Assembly (NCBI GenBank): GCA_964019165.1
Contig: OZ025281.1
Span: forward strand, 5,737,799-5,801,798
Direction of reading: 5' to 3'
DNA length: 64,000 nt
Source of the DNA: Mastigias papua
Taxonomy: Eukaryota > Cnidaria > Scyphozoa > Rhizostomeae > Mastigiidae
How positions within the stretch are numbered: the first letter of the stretch is position 1; the number at the start of each line of letters is the position of its first letter. Below, one piece after another: positions 13,301 to 28,300 of the stretch. The position numbers and the translations under genes are program-made. Under the pieces are notes generated by a model. That model did not search any database, was not told the DNA's origin, and saw nothing but the letters and a program-made list of their open reading frames with translations.

Positions 13301-16300
13301 AAAGTTGCTCGTATACACAGCTTGGCAAATAAATTTGATAAGTTGTGCTAAATCCCAGTCCTACAAACTCTCGCATCTAGCAGGGTCAGGCTCTTCACAT
13401 TAACTGTTGCTTATTCTGATGGCTGCCAGTACAGTGTGTGGGAGTAACCACGCCACATCAATACTTTCAGAAGCTCTCCAATGCTGCGAAAGCAGTTTGT
13501 AGGACTCAAAACCAGAGAGATGCAAAGAGCGAGGCTAGAATTCAAATACCGCTGGTCGTTAGGATAGTAAAAAATTATCAAAGAAACTTGTTGCTGATTT
13601 ACAGTGGCAAATATACTTACTTATAAATGAAAAAATCATGTCATGAAACTGGTTGGCTATCTATCCGAGCAAGGAAACTAGAAAATTAGTCGTGGAACTT
13701 AGGTTGAACTCAAAAACCAACGCCACGCTGACGTGTTCGCGGTAACATTTTCTGCCTGTTTCTGGGGGAACTAATATGCTAATTGATGTCAGTCAGACAT
13801 ATCTGGTGGAAGGGTCTCAGAGTGCACAGTGGCCTCCACCATCTAACAATTCATTACTACCCTGCTATTGGGACCCCTGAAAGTGACAGCCTAGCTTTTC
13901 GGTGTAGTCCTAACAATTATTGGTAAGTCCTTAGTAATTCTTGAAAAAAGCAACGTTTGACAACGGTTTAGCATTTATTTGTTCACAAGCATGGTATAAG
14001 GCTCAAACGACACTGCAAGGAGAATAACAGTGCACTACAATGGTTATTGTCCCTAGCTTAAAAGGAGGCGCATACGTATGTGAAAGTTGTGCTATTAGCA
14101 CAGTAAAAAGAGAACAAAAATAGCTATGTACAAAATACTAATCCGTCTTAAGCTCCGTAGAATACCTCTGGAGCCTTCAAATCCTTTGAAACCCGACGAA
14201 ACATCGTTGGGGAAATTGGAGGCTCGCAAACTTGCAGAACTACAAAAAGCATTGTTCTATGTGAGCCGCTGCTTAACAGCACATTTGTTGAATTAAAGAG
14301 TGATTATCATAAGAATCAGTGTGATCTTAGCGAATTTCACTGCAATGTGGTTTTGTAAACGACAAGCCAATGCCCTATCAAAAAATTTCAAATCACATTG
14401 TTTACAAGAAACTTAAAAATTTAGTTGATGGGAAACGCAGCTTTAGAATAAACTTCAGAACAAACTCTGCCAAATGCAAATCAATGGCCGGAGAGGCTCT
14501 TGAATTTTGAAGCAGGGAAAAATCAGACAGTGTGCTCTACTAACACGCAACCTGAGCACATTGGGGAGAAAAAAGAAACATTTTAGACCAAAGCGTGAAA
14601 TAATAATAAAAAAGCCTGACCGTAAACTTCGGAGTTTAATAGAAAAACGTGTACAGTAACGAAGAAAACTTCGGCATTTTTAAGCTTTGGAAAAACACAG
14701 GTGAAAAACGTTTGGACAAAAACTTCGATTTACTTAAAATTTTGTCGCCATCTATTGGACGTATAATTTTTCCCCCTTTTTGCATGTACGACATCAACAT
14801 ACTATTGGAGAAAGAAGTGTAAATTGAAATAAAATTATGTGGGTGTAAATGAGTAATGTATATCTATTGTCTTTGGTCGCTACATAACAAGAGCTAGCTT
14901 ACAGCGAGAATTGTTAATAGAACAGACGGGTATTGTTGGAAATCGTATGCAAGTGGGATTGAAACCAAGTACACCACGAGTATGAAATCGTATGCAAGTG
15001 GGATTGAAACCAAGCACACCACGAGTATGAAATCGTATGCAAGTGGGATTCAAACCAAGTACACCACGAGTATGAAATGAGGTAACAATAATGGAAACTG
15101 TTCTATTCATAACTCAACTAAGCACGGAAATAAAACTCACTGCAATAGGTAGTTTATTATTGGTTACTTAAATTGACAATAATATACGATTAATTCATTA
15201 GATACGGATTGCATCACCATTTACTACGACAGCAAAATACATAGTACGAAGTTCCAATAGCAATTCGATATTTTGCAGACTACAAACTCTTCTGTGCAAT
15301 GCCCATATGTAGGTCCTTCATAATAGGACGAAAACATACCAAATAAACCTGATGTGCGCTGAGAGCTAACTTTACAAATCTGAATTGCTTGCACTTTTCC
15401 TTACTCGAGATATTTAAGTTGAATTCGATTGACGATTTTTGCGGCATTGGATTCAAAACCTACCATCAAATCAACCAAGACATTTACTTTGAAAGTACAA
15501 AAGGAGATCTGGGAGAAGAGCGTCGCTAGAAATTACAGAAGAAGTAATGAAGCCTGTAACATTCGCATAGAGAATAGGATTTTTTGGGAATAGGCTAGAA
15601 TACATAAGCTATAAAAGGAAGGGTAAAGTCGTGTCGCCAAGTAAAGTGACCCTGTGTGAGAAAAGATTATGAGATTAGATTAGATTAGATTAGATTAGAT
15701 TAGAGATTAGAGATTAAAGATTGAGAGCCAGCTATGACAAGTAGGAGTGATTCTGTTTGAAAATAGAAGCAACAATCTAATGCAAGTGACAAGTTCTATT
15801 TGCGTAAATCATAGCAAGATGGCAAAGCAATATTAGTGTACCTCATTGTGAAATAAAATATGTTCTTTCGAAGATTACTTTACACTGAAGACCATTCAGA
15901 GTTTACAGTAACCCTGAGAGATAAGTTCGTTCCGATTTAGAACTTTCTTAGCATATCAAATGTTCTTACCAATGCCTATACCTATCGAAAGATTCCCCAT
16001 AGCATCATTAGGAGATCCTTTATTTTAAACTTCTCATTCAATTTTAACAATTAAACCACAATAAAACACCTCTCCAATACAGTCAGTGCAAGATTGGCTG
16101 TTTCAGTAATGGCAGGCAATAGTAGCAAAAACAAAAAACAAAAAAATTAATACCAACAATAGGAATATTAAGAGACCACAGGATGACCACTTCAGTATCA
16201 AAGTAACAAGGTCTGGATTCTCAAACAACGAAAGCAAACCTTTTCCAACTCACTTTATCATCAACGCTATCCGACTCGTGTTCTGGACCATGGTATAGTG

Positions 16301-19300
16301 TTTTTCCAAGAATCTGCCTCAATTTTGATAATCTTGGTTTGACTTTCTTCAATTCGTAGTAAGAAGATAAACTACAAACTATCTAGAAGGAAACAATATA
16401 TTCCAATATACGAATACTACTAAAAGAATTAAAGCTCTTTAAGAGTTGCATATCGCACGATGAAAAAACAAACTTCAACTGAAGAGGATTGAAGAGTCGA
16501 AACATGTTTTGATATGCCGTTCTTAACTATTTTAGTGTGCTGAAAGCGTATAGCAGGGCATCTAGGACTTTAAATACTTTAAACATACAATTGTTCTTTC
16601 ATCATGTATCATTCACACTCTTTTCTTGCCTCGGTGATAACTATATCTTTACGAGTTGCATATCATCAAAATATTTCACTATCACATCTGATTGACCTGA
16701 GAGTACCTAACAAATTAACCAGGTCTGCATACCAATACTAGTAAGTCTCATTCTTTATACATATAACTATTGAATTGAACTTAAAGCAAGTAAATGACCC
16801 ATAGGAACAAATCATAATATGCTCTGTCTTAATCGAAAAGTACTTTATTTTGATTTTATTAATAATCCTACACACAAATAATTGTCATGAAGATGAGCAC
16901 TATCAGTGAAGCGATCCATTTCAAAACAGACGGCAATATTGCAGCAAGCTTTGGAAAACCTACAGAGAGCACCAATCAACCAATACATGTCAAAACATTG
17001 ATGAAAATAAAATCAAATATCAAATCTATAACGAATTTAGCATAATTACGTACATTTGCATCAGCACGTTGAGCTCTGTTTTCTTCAAACTCTAGAATTA
17101 AAATAGTGGCGAATAATGCTTATGATCGAAATTAGCAGGTTATCGATACGAACCCCTGAAGTTTAACAGATACACCTATACACTCCCGGATGCCTACTAG
17201 GTATTGCTATCATCAAATGGTATTAACCTTTCTGCATGCAAATATCGTAGTAAACAGGATATTCAGAACAGAATCATTCTGACGAATACAGCAGCAAAAA
17301 CTCAGGCCAAGGAGACATAACTATTAATCAATGCTTCCACTACTGACTCAAACATAACAATGCAATGTAAAATTTCGGTAGTGTGAATTGGCTAGCCTAG
17401 CGTTACACGAAAAGAACAAGCACACAAGCAGAAAGGAAACAAGCGGCTACAATTAATTAGAATGAAACCAAGTCAGGGAAAAAATATGTTGATAGGATGA
17501 TTATGTCCGAGGTATTTCTGATGGTGAAACAGTGTGGTTTCTGGCTATATCTAAATCTTTGCATATATCGGTGAATGAATGAACATGCAGAGGATATCAC
17601 ACGTAGTCACATTTCACTCAGTAGGTTTGCATAGAGACCCCTTCACGCCCATAACAATTATTGTGATAGTGTACAAGGTGTAAAAACTTTTGGCTATTGT
17701 AAATTTGGGGATACCAAAAGTTTCGGACAAAACAGTGTCGGACACATTGACGTGCCAAAAACCTTGTTGTCCGAAACTTTTCGAACCTAATACACTTCAA
17801 ACCTATTTGACGCTGTTGTAGACGAAAGCCTGCTTCTTCAAAGAGATGGACCTATCCTAAATCCTCAACAACCTCTCTGTCCCCATGGAACTCTTCTAAC
17901 TGCTGTTCTTCACCTAGCTCTGTTTCTTTTAAGGCTGTTTGTTTATTCGCTATACAGCCTTTTTACCTTTTGTGATTTCTACTACGTCTGTTCAGATGCT
18001 TCCTTCCACATCCTAGTTATCAAAGGATTCACCATTGCACCTTGAACCCTCTTAGAGCTAACATCGATCATTATCATCAGATTCACCACAATCTGCTACA
18101 GAAAACCCCACCAAATGGCCCAATGTTAGACTTAGGCCAGAGGTAGTTCTAGATTCAAGCTTATTCTCCTGCTTCTATCCTAAAATTTACAGTTCTACCC
18201 TAAAATTCTCCTGCTTGCAAAAAAATTAGGCTTGCTATCATTTCATGTTGCCAATATTTAGAGTTAAAGAGCGGTTTTACGGTATGCTTTCAGCTTTGCA
18301 GGTGAAGTCAGATCACCTAGGCCATCTTCAAATACAATGTTACAAGCAATACTAGTAATCTCATGAAGAGATGTAGTAATTCATATCCTCTTTCAAAGAG
18401 TACACTCACTCAACTGCAATAGTGAGGAATTGAGGACTGTCAAAAACTATTATTTCAAAAGATATGCATAATTCTGTACAGCCAAACCCGAAGCTAAACA
18501 GCTAAATCTGACTTCATTTTTGGATTCTTCACTGCAAAGTTGGCTAAGAGAAGGGATTTTTGTCTTGTCATCACAATGCTTGTTGACTAGTGCTATTAAT
18601 TTTGACTGTTTTTGTTCCTATCTTTGTCTTTCAAAATTTTAATAGAGAGGAAATGCAACTTAATCGTAAAAAGTGTGAAGGCTAAGGCTCCCCCCTAAGC
18701 CCCCCCTGCCTACCGTCAATGCCGTGCTTGATACATTTCCTATGTTTTCATGCCTTCATGTGTCATCTATAAAGATGTAATAAATAAGATTGAAATAAAA
18801 TGGAGAAGTAAAGTACAATACAAATCTGGTAGGACAAATACCTTTGAGGTGCGGAGTTTGTAATGAAGGCAAAAGTAGTAATGCATTGGAGGTATCTGCA
18901 GCTCTTATTTCATACGATGCATGCTTTGTACAAAGAATAGCCTCTTCATGGATATCTCCCCGTATGACGAAGCTACAAAAAGCAGGCGATTTTTCATGCA
19001 ATGAAATACAATTTGCTAATATGTCATTACACATTAGTTATCCTTAGGAATTACTTACAGCAACAGGGTACAAAATAAAATCATAGATTCAATCGGTCCG
19101 TTTGGCAGTAGTGACACAAAAATGATGGAATTTACTGAAACTTTTTTAAGACTTTACTAGCAAGAATGGTAGAGTGCTACACAGACAGACAGTAACTAGC
19201 GCGACACGGCCATGTATTAACCAATAAGGATGCTTATATTAATCATATTATTAATCTCAATATGTATTGCCCATAAGATGATTTTGACAGAGTATCGTAA

Positions 19301-22300
19301 AGCGTAAGACATGATCCCCTGTTCTTGGTTATTGGAATGCGTAGCAGACAAAGCGGTAAGTTAAAATACTCAAAGTCTACTAAAGGAGAGGAGAAACTCC
19401 AAGAGTTGAACTGATGTGTTGAAATGAAATAATTGTAGAAGTAAGAATAAGGAGTGGAATCTTTCAAAGGGGTGCCTTTTCACTTTTGCCATCTGTCATA
19501 TCAACTATCCCACTTACTAGCATCCTGAGAAAAGCAGCCAATGGGTATGCATTTTCATCAAACAAAGTTAAAATAAACCCATTTACTTTTCAGGGAGGAC
19601 TTAAAACTGTGTAGAAAGACCCTAAAAGATCTAGAATAATTGATGCAAATTGTCAGAATATACAGCTCAGACATAGGGGTGGAATTTGGAATTGAAAAAC
19701 GTGCGTCACCTGAAGAGGCAAGATTTTGAGGGGTAAGGTTTTTGAGCTCCATGGCATTAACTCCTGGATAATAAAGTGATAAGGAACTTAAAGCAGATGA
19801 CAGCTTCAAGTACTTTGGTGTTCAAGAGTTAGACAGTATAAAGATATCATAGATGAGAGAAAGAGTCACAAGAGAGCATAAGGGAATGAGGAAAATGTTA
19901 GAGACAAAATTAAATGGAAACATGTGGGCAGTGTAAGCTGTCAGATATTCTGCTCCATTTCTAGATTGGAAGAAACAAGAGGTTCTGGAACTAGACAGAT
20001 GTACAAGAAAGCTGCTGACATAGCACAAAGGATTCCATCTAAAAAGCAATGTAGATCGACTGTACATTTGAAGAAGCGAAGGTGGCAGAGGGCATTGCAG
20101 CATTGAAGATACGATAGAAACATAAACAAATTGAGCGAGAGAGTTACATAAAGGAAAGAGCAGAACAATTACTGAGTGCAGTTCGAAATTCAGAAATGGA
20201 GGTAAAAGAAACAGTTATGGAATATAAAAATCGAAGAGCAAAAGAGCAAACCGCAAACCTGCAAGGAGAAAATACTGCATGACCAGTTTATTAGATAGAC
20301 TGCAGAATGTGCAGGACAGGAAAGGTGGAGATGGCTAAATAATAGTGACATTAACAGGGAGACAAAAGAGCTCATCCTAGCTGCCCCAGAGCAAGCCAAC
20401 AGAACGAACCTCATCAAAGTCAAAATTGACAAAACATAGGTGGATAGTAAATGAAGAATGTGAGGCACAGTTGACGAAACTATTAGTCACCTCAACTTGC
20501 GAGTGCAGCAAAATGGCGCAAAAAGAAATGGTATAATCATGAACCAGAAGATTCTGTTGAAAATGATTCTTGTAATATGCTTTGGGACTATACCATTCAA
20601 AAACCGACCACATAATTGAGGCCAGAAGATTAAACATAATTTCAGCATACTAAAAGGAAACCATAAATCAGAACGACGACAAAAAGAGTCCATAGTTTTC
20701 TTGATTTTAGTAATACTGACGACTGATCCAATATTTCGACTATTCCATGATGAAGACTATTCTATAATATAACTATTCCAATTCAACTAACTAAACGGTG
20801 CTTCTTACTTTAAGGTGTCTTTATTCTCTCTTGAGGTACTAATTCATTTTCCTACTATGTTCTATTGCTCTCTTTTATAGTCCGCCTCGTGTTGCTTACC
20901 TTTTCGCATTTTTGTCCTCTATAGGGCTCCCTTCACGTTCATTCCCACTTTGTGCTTCCTTCCACGTTGGTTGGTACCACGTGTTCGTTGATCCATCTTA
21001 TGGTATTTATTTGCGCGCCACTCATATTATCCTCAAACTGAAGTTGACTCAAGCATGAGTCGAAACGTTTAAGTTACACCGTTTAGTTAGTTAAATTGGA
21101 ATAGTTATATTATGGAACAGTCTTCATCATGGAATAGTCGAAATACCGGATTAGTCGTAAGTATTACTGAAATCGTGGGCGAGTGGCCAAGTGGTTAGAG
21201 CGCTTGACTGCGGTGCGAAACATCGATGGTTCGAGCCGAACCCTCGGATCATAGTTGGGATGCTCGCTCACTGTCCACCCAGCAGTAAATGGGTACCCGG
21301 TGGCAACACTGGGGAAGCTAAAGGCGGCGAGGAAAGGAACTGGCCACCCTACCTCACTATGCCGGCGGCTCAGGATAAGTGTCCCTCTAACGGGCACTCC
21401 CCCAACGTACGGAATCGTACATGGGACTCACTTTTACCTATTACTGAAATCAAGGAATATTTGGACTCTTTTTGTCATCGTTCTGATTTAAAAATTTATC
21501 AAAAAGCTGCGTTTTCAACAAGTAGGAAAAAGTGCATTAGTGTTGACTTTGCCATCCAACGTTATATTCGGATAGAGAAAGAGAAAGTTGATAAATATCA
21601 AGATTTAAAGAGAGAACTCTAGAGGCTATGGAATATGAGAGTAATGGTAGTCCACATAGCTATCGGGGCGCTAGGAACAACACCAAAAGGCATCAAAACG
21701 AGAGTAACAGTAGTCCCCATAGCCACAGGGGCACTAGGGCCAGGGGCAAAAGTTGAAACAAGTCTTACTATATGAATCCGCAAGCACCTTTGGACACATT
21801 GACATAATGAATTTCATCATATGTACGCATTAAGACTGCCTGTAACGACTTGCATCTGTTGCATGTTCTTTTACTGCTTCCCTTCATACTTCTTTCAAAA
21901 CCGATGGTAAATTTTAGGACGGTGACGAACATTTTTGCTGAACAAGAACAACATCAGGCCTTTCGTGATCTCCTGTTACAATACATGGAGAAGCAAAAGA
22001 TTGTAGATCTGCGCATACATTCTTGTAGAACCTAAACAAGGTATTGATGATGATATTAAGGACTGAATCATGTCGCCACGTATATCTTCCTTGGTCAAGA
22101 GAATTCTTACACGCCTAGGGTTTGATTGCTGTGGCACAGAGGAGATGCCTTGTGCTCAGAGTGATCCCACGCGAACATATTGATATTTGGCAAGGTATTG
22201 TTCAGGGTTCTCAGGAGTCCTTTTAAAAAATTCCATGAATTTTCCAGGTAGTCCAGACTAAGATTAAAAAACTCCCTGACATATCCTCATTTTCCCGAGT

Positions 22301-25300
22301 AATTTTCGAAGGACGAAAGAAATTACTTCGCATATGCGCAGACAAAAAAGGCGGAAAAACAACGGGAGTGTGGAAAAATTCCCTAACCATACAAAAATTC
22401 CCAGATTCTTCCAGGTTTTTCAGGGTTTTGCCTGATCTCCAATTTCATTCCCTGACTTTTCCAAGTTTTCAAGATTTCTGAGAATCCTGTTGTTCTGGTA
22501 TCTGAAGGCAAAATTACAAATGTTTTTCGGCGAACGGTTTTGTAGGAAGGTCCAAGCTGCTTTTCTACTTGCTAATAGGAGGCTCAAGTATGACGAATCA
22601 CAAGTCCTTGCGATGTGAGATATTCTTTTATCTATTTAGTGGTGTCAATTCTAATGGATTTGATAACGCTCTTTGTACTTCTAATGTTGCCATACTGATA
22701 CTGCTTGCTCTTATCACTTGAACCTTGCGCCGAATGATTTACATCCTGATTACAAGAGTTTTTCAAGCACTGTCTCATTACCAATTGGCACTGTTTGAAT
22801 CTATTGCTAACATCTACAATATCGAAACCAAACTGACATTTTGTCAATATGGCTATAGATAATGTCCCATATGTAGGGATTTTTAACCACGCAGGTAGTT
22901 ATGAGCAAGAGTGTGAACATTTTTTATACTCCCAGTTTGGTCAATGTCAGCCACTGTTAAAGGATAAGACTGATAATAATTTAATAACAGTAACACGAAT
23001 ATTTATACAGGATAATATACTTCAGCGAAATAATCACTGTTATCAACGTGTGCCCTATTCCAGAAGCAAAAAAGACTAAATTGAAATGCTAACTGATAAA
23101 ATGATATTCAATAAAAAGAAAGTTAAGAATAGTAAAAAACTACGGGTATTAGCTTGTCTGACTACTTTATTAGTTTGAATATCATTGGACATATTTAAAA
23201 TATTAACTGAGAGGTTTCAAAGGAACTGTAGGGCTAAATCACTGAGCTACATGCGGAGTTTTGTCTCAGTTGTATTGTCAATGAGTTCATCAATATTCCT
23301 CCAACCCAACTCCGTAATAAGTGGTCTGCCTGGGGTATTCAAACTGCCATGATCAGGGGAGCACCTAAGGTAGGGGGTGTAGTGGTGTCACAATCCTACT
23401 TTTGCAGAACCCGTCGGTACCTTATCGGCTCGTCGGTAAAGGTTGTCTTAACGATCATGGCGCTTGTCATTAATTATGCTGCTTTGCCAGTTTGTCGGAT
23501 TGTGTGTGTCTTATTGAGCTTCTTTTCCATTAGTGAGTATTTCATCAAAATATAATGATAGCCCCTTTGCACTGACGTACACTAACCATCCTAATTTTAA
23601 TCTGGGAATCGCCTTTTTAGCTATTCTAGAGGGTAAAATTTAAAAAAACTTCCTGTCGTGTCGGATCCAACCATGGAGGGTCCCCCTACGTCACTACACA
23701 ATTTCATCAGCCCTCTGCTATCAATTCGCAGCAACATCCCTCATTCTTGGGTATTCATCTCAAAACACCATTGATTTAGCCGTACCCCGATTAGTATACA
23801 GGAAGGTTCCTCGATGGGAGCAACTCGCTATTTGAAGTCATACGAAGGAAATAGCATCTCTAATTCAGAAGGAATCATGATTTGATGTCCATCGTCACAA
23901 ATTCTTATATGACTAGTTGTAATTGTCACAAATTCTTATATGACTGGTTGTAAAAATGTAGTTTAAAATAATAAGAAGGCGCTACATTTCCTTAGAACTT
24001 GAAGTGCCCCCATTCTAGCATGCTGCTAATCACAAATTCTACTTCTGAGAGGCACTAATGGTGGAAAAGTGTCGGAAGATTTACTTTTAGCTCCAAAAAT
24101 ACCTCCCCAGCGTCACTGGACCTTGTTGAAACCTGTGGATAAATCTACTGTGCTACAGAACTCACTAAAACTTCGGCACGCCAGTGGCCACGATCACCTT
24201 GGTAAGATTTCTAAGAATAAGGGCTGAGTTACGCGATGAGATTTTCGGCCGGATTAGATATTCATTTCCGGAATAACTATTAGATTGTTTACGGCTGGTT
24301 CCAAAATAGCCGTAACTGCCACAGGACCTACAGCAAAAGGTAATAAATCTCGCTGGTTCATTTCGATCAATATGTTTGATGATGATGAGCACAAAGGCAA
24401 GGACATAGTAGAGCTCTCCAATGCTACTTGACTTCATTTGATTATTATGCTTATTTCCTAAACAAGGCGACAAATGATGAATGCTGTCACGCTAATTTGA
24501 AAGTGACTTTTGCGATTCGTAACGGAAAACAACTGCCTGGCGCAACCATTATAGCGTTCAAGCAGCAGCAATGAAAACTGGCCTAAGTCAAAAATGAAGT
24601 GCGTAAGTCATTTAATTTTCCTATTGAAATGGAATCATATACAACAAACCAGCACCAGTAGGGAAAGAATCTTTCTTTATCTACTATCCTCATAGGTCTG
24701 AGGGCAACGCTGATGATAATGTGGATAACTTTTGCGTGAAGAGTTTAGCCAAGGAGGTTAATTGGCAATCCACCACAGAGCCAAAGACCCCCAATATCTA
24801 TAGTAAATCTGAATTCTCAAAGTTTATGGTCTTGGTCAACAAGCAAGCCAGTGATATTAGGCAGTTTACACAAGTTACTTGCTTGGAAAAGAGCAAAAAT
24901 GAGTTCTTAAATGCGGAAAATCTTAACTAAAAAGTGAAAATCTTTGACTCTCATACTGCCTGAGCCAGCTATCCGAACGAGAGGTGTTACAATAGAAGGC
25001 ATTACAGAGAGGAATGATGCTACAGCCTTCAGGGAAAATACATCAGCCTCAATAACTAATGCAAGAGTCTGTGATTCCCATGGAAACGTTCTGGAAGATA
25101 ATCCCAAAGGAACTAATATTGTTTATGAAAATATAATGCCTTATGCGGGTAACACAAACACTAGCGATCAACGAAATAAAAACAAAAAGGGACCGCAAAA
25201 AGAAGGCATCTAAGAATTCCGCTTATCAAAACAGCCAACAAGCTACTTTTCCAAATGATAAGAACTTCATCACCGGCAACAGCCAAGATAAATATATAAA

Positions 25301-28300
25301 CAACAACAGTCACATCTGTTGCAACAACAACAACATCAACAACTATAGTCATGATAACAAAGGTATCTAAACGAATTCTTCCATTGGTGCTGATGCCTCG
25401 CAAGACAACAGAAAGATCAATGTCGCAAATTTAAACTTCAATCATTCTGGAGTTTGGAAGGAGGGCACTGTGCTCTGCAATATCAATGAGAATACTTTGA
25501 GTAGAAGATACCATACAAAAGTCAGAAGCTTTCCAGGTTCCACTGATAAAAGACATACACGATTGCATCAATTCCCTGCTCAGAAAGCAACCTGATAAGA
25601 TCATACTCGTCATTGGTACAAACGATATTGCTCATGAATAAGTCAGTGACATCTTGAAGCGCATCAAATTGCTGACAAACTTAATTCTTAAAGAAGTACA
25701 TAAGCGCCATGAGGTACTATCTGAAATCACCAGCAGAGGGAAATATTCCAAGCTTAATGATAAAAAATAAGCAAATTTAATCAAGCTCTGAAGTCTATGA
25801 ATATCGACAACAAATATTAATCCCTAGACAACAAAATATTCTATTTGAACACATTGGAAGGCGTGATCTTGATCTCATTCCTTATGGTGACACGCAACTT
25901 GCTAAGAATCTTGTTAGTAATAGTAGATCATTTAGTACTTCTTCGGATTGAAATATGCTCCCTCCACGTGATTATAATACTAATCTAACATATAGGAATA
26001 TTGAAAGGGTGCAGCTTTTGGGTCGTTGCAAAGGATTGAAAATTGAATCTCTTAATATTGATAGTTTGTTGCTTCATATGGATGAGGTACGGTGCTTCAT
26101 TAAAGAGAAAGGATTCCATATTCTTGCTTTAAATCAAACAAAACTTATGGTAAGATTGCTGATAATTTACTCGAGATTGAGGGGTTCACCCTACACAGAA
26201 ACGATAGAAATAGGAATGGGGATGGGGTTGTAGTATATGTAGCTGAGTCCCTAAATCATCATACAAGAAATGATATACCCGCAAATGATTTAGAATTGAT
26301 AGTTTTAGAAATTGAGCCGACCAGAGCTAAGCTGTTCTGTGATGTAGCATGGCCTCCTTCTGATACCGTCCATACTTTCACTAAGCTAGAACGGAACCTT
26401 GAATTTCTGAACAGCGATAGTAAAGAAATAATATTGATAGACGATAATAATTCGAATTTCTCATTACCTGATTGTTCTGTGGAAAATAATAGCATTGTCT
26501 ACCTAGTCCCTTGGTACCACATAGATTGCGCCAATTTGTAAGAATGGAGAGCTGTTTGAAAAACTAGTGTATGATCAACTCTATAATCACCTTGACAAAA
26601 CAAACACCTGTACATATTTCAGTCTGGTTTTCGAACCCTGCACTAGGTAGTGACATGCGTACTCAAATATATCAATAACTGGTATGTAAACATATAAAAT
26701 AGCAAAGTAAACGCTGCACTATTCATCGATCTAAGAAAGGTGTTTGACATTGTGGATCATGGCGCTCTTCTAACAAAAGTGCATCATTATGGCATAAATG
26801 GTATCGAGCATGATTGGTTCCGCCCTTATTTAAATTATCGCATGCAATTCCGAAAGGTCAATGGCGTATCTTCGAAAATACAGTCAAATGGACTTGGAGT
26901 GCGGCAGTGTTCCGTCTTGGGCCTCTCCTTTTCTTGCGTTACATCAACGATCTACCGTTTCCTCTAAAAATATCATGCTACAATGTATCCTGACGATACT
27001 ACCATCTGTCACCAGTCTGACAATATAGACGATTAGCTGCCGTTGTCAATTCAGAACATTCACGCCTTAATCGATAGCTTCAAGGTAATGAGTCCTCATT
27101 GAACATTATTACAACTTGTCCTATGAAAATCCACCTTTTCTGGGACACCGAAATCAAGAACACATTGAAGAACATATCGCGAGCTCCCGGCGTTTTGAAA
27201 TACCCCGAACAATATGTTCGACTTGCAATTCGTAAAGGCATGTACTGAGGTATAGTAGAACCTAACTTCAACTATTGCTGCTCTGTTTGGGGTTCCTGTG
27301 GAACTACTAAGTTAAACAAATAGCAACAATTACAAAACACAGCAGCAAAAATAGTAACGAACAGTCATTTCATTCTTCTGCAACATCATTGATTAAAAAC
27401 ACAGGATAGCCTACGAAAGGAGAGCCTATTCATCGAGAAACATCGGTCATCGCATACAAATCTTGACATATGCAGTAGTCTGCATTGCTTCTGTTTGCGT
27501 AAATTAAATCCCATGATATACAATAGACGTCAAAAATGTCACATAATTTACCATGGAAACATGATCTGTAACTTGATTCCAGTTCCCTTTTTATTAATGC
27601 TGACAAATGGTGGATTTGAAATGCTGCATCATTTGGCCGTGGATTTACACGATGAGATAATCCAAGTGATAATCCGATAAGTACTATCTACTCCAATATC
27701 CCGCCAAACACCTTATCGTTTAGTTTGGGCTAACAAATGCAACGGAGGAAGAGATCACTTAGATTAAACAGAGGAACAACTCCGTAATTTTTCGAGAGGA
27801 AATCTTCCGATAAATGACATATTAGTTTATAGAGGGTTACCGCCCCCTTGACCCTCTCTATCTACGCCATTGAATACAAGGAGGGAGAATAAATCACAAT
27901 ATATATGTGCATATATATGTGGATGCATCCATGGGTCGAGTGTGCACCTGTGTAAGCAAGTATGCATGCACATCTGTGCACAATCATATGTATACAGGAT
28001 CCTTCATGTTTGAACTTGCAAGCGTTACTTATTAATTATGCCGACAAATTGTATGAATCTATAAATGGAAGAAATCTATGAGCTACCAGCTACACTGCAA
28101 CACCTGATTGTTCCTCTTGAGCTCCCAGATTATAAACAATTAAAGCCATTTGTCGCAGAAATGACAAACATTCATTATTTTCCAATAGAACATTTGCCTG
28201 GGGGTGTAACACCCCCACAACCCACTGTACCAATGGCCTATTTGCACATATGATAGTTCACATCTTCAGAGCCAATCAATTCTAGGTTGCTTTCCAAAGA

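Larger units (their letters stand above)
10485..16253. other. Large DSCC1 intron
   Basis: 5.8 kb between two DSCC1 exons. Apart from the G tract and tandem repeats listed separately I recognise nothing. Short frames at 11070, 13169 and 13438 have no motif or splice context. Confidence 0.6.

Noticed and set aside
14939..15076. Three direct repeats of 45 bp resembling a small CRISPR array
   Set aside because: Units abut with no unique spacers, and the context is a eukaryotic intron; it is a minisatellite.
16371..16382. Alternative acceptor 11 bp downstream in DSCC1 exon 16254-16382
   Set aside because: It would leave a phase mismatch with the exon ending at 17054; the upstream AG with the stronger pyrimidine tract joins in frame.
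16909..16971. Possible extra DSCC1 exon after a good acceptor (CTCTCTGTAG)
   Set aside because: No reading phase fits both neighbours, and once the upstream acceptor at 16382 is used no extra exon is needed.
21038..21075. Hammerhead ribozyme core (CTGA...GAGTCGAAACG)
   Set aside because: Between CTGA and stem II the core reads CTGAAGTTGA instead of CTGANGA, so it would be inactive. A looser look-alike near 16480-16510 also lacks a good stem II. Worth only a covariance-model scan.
21175..21250. A tRNA gene (good box A and box B)
   Set aside because: No acceptor stem closes, and the unit continues for 264 bp with a target duplication and a second diverged copy elsewhere, so it is a SINE head.
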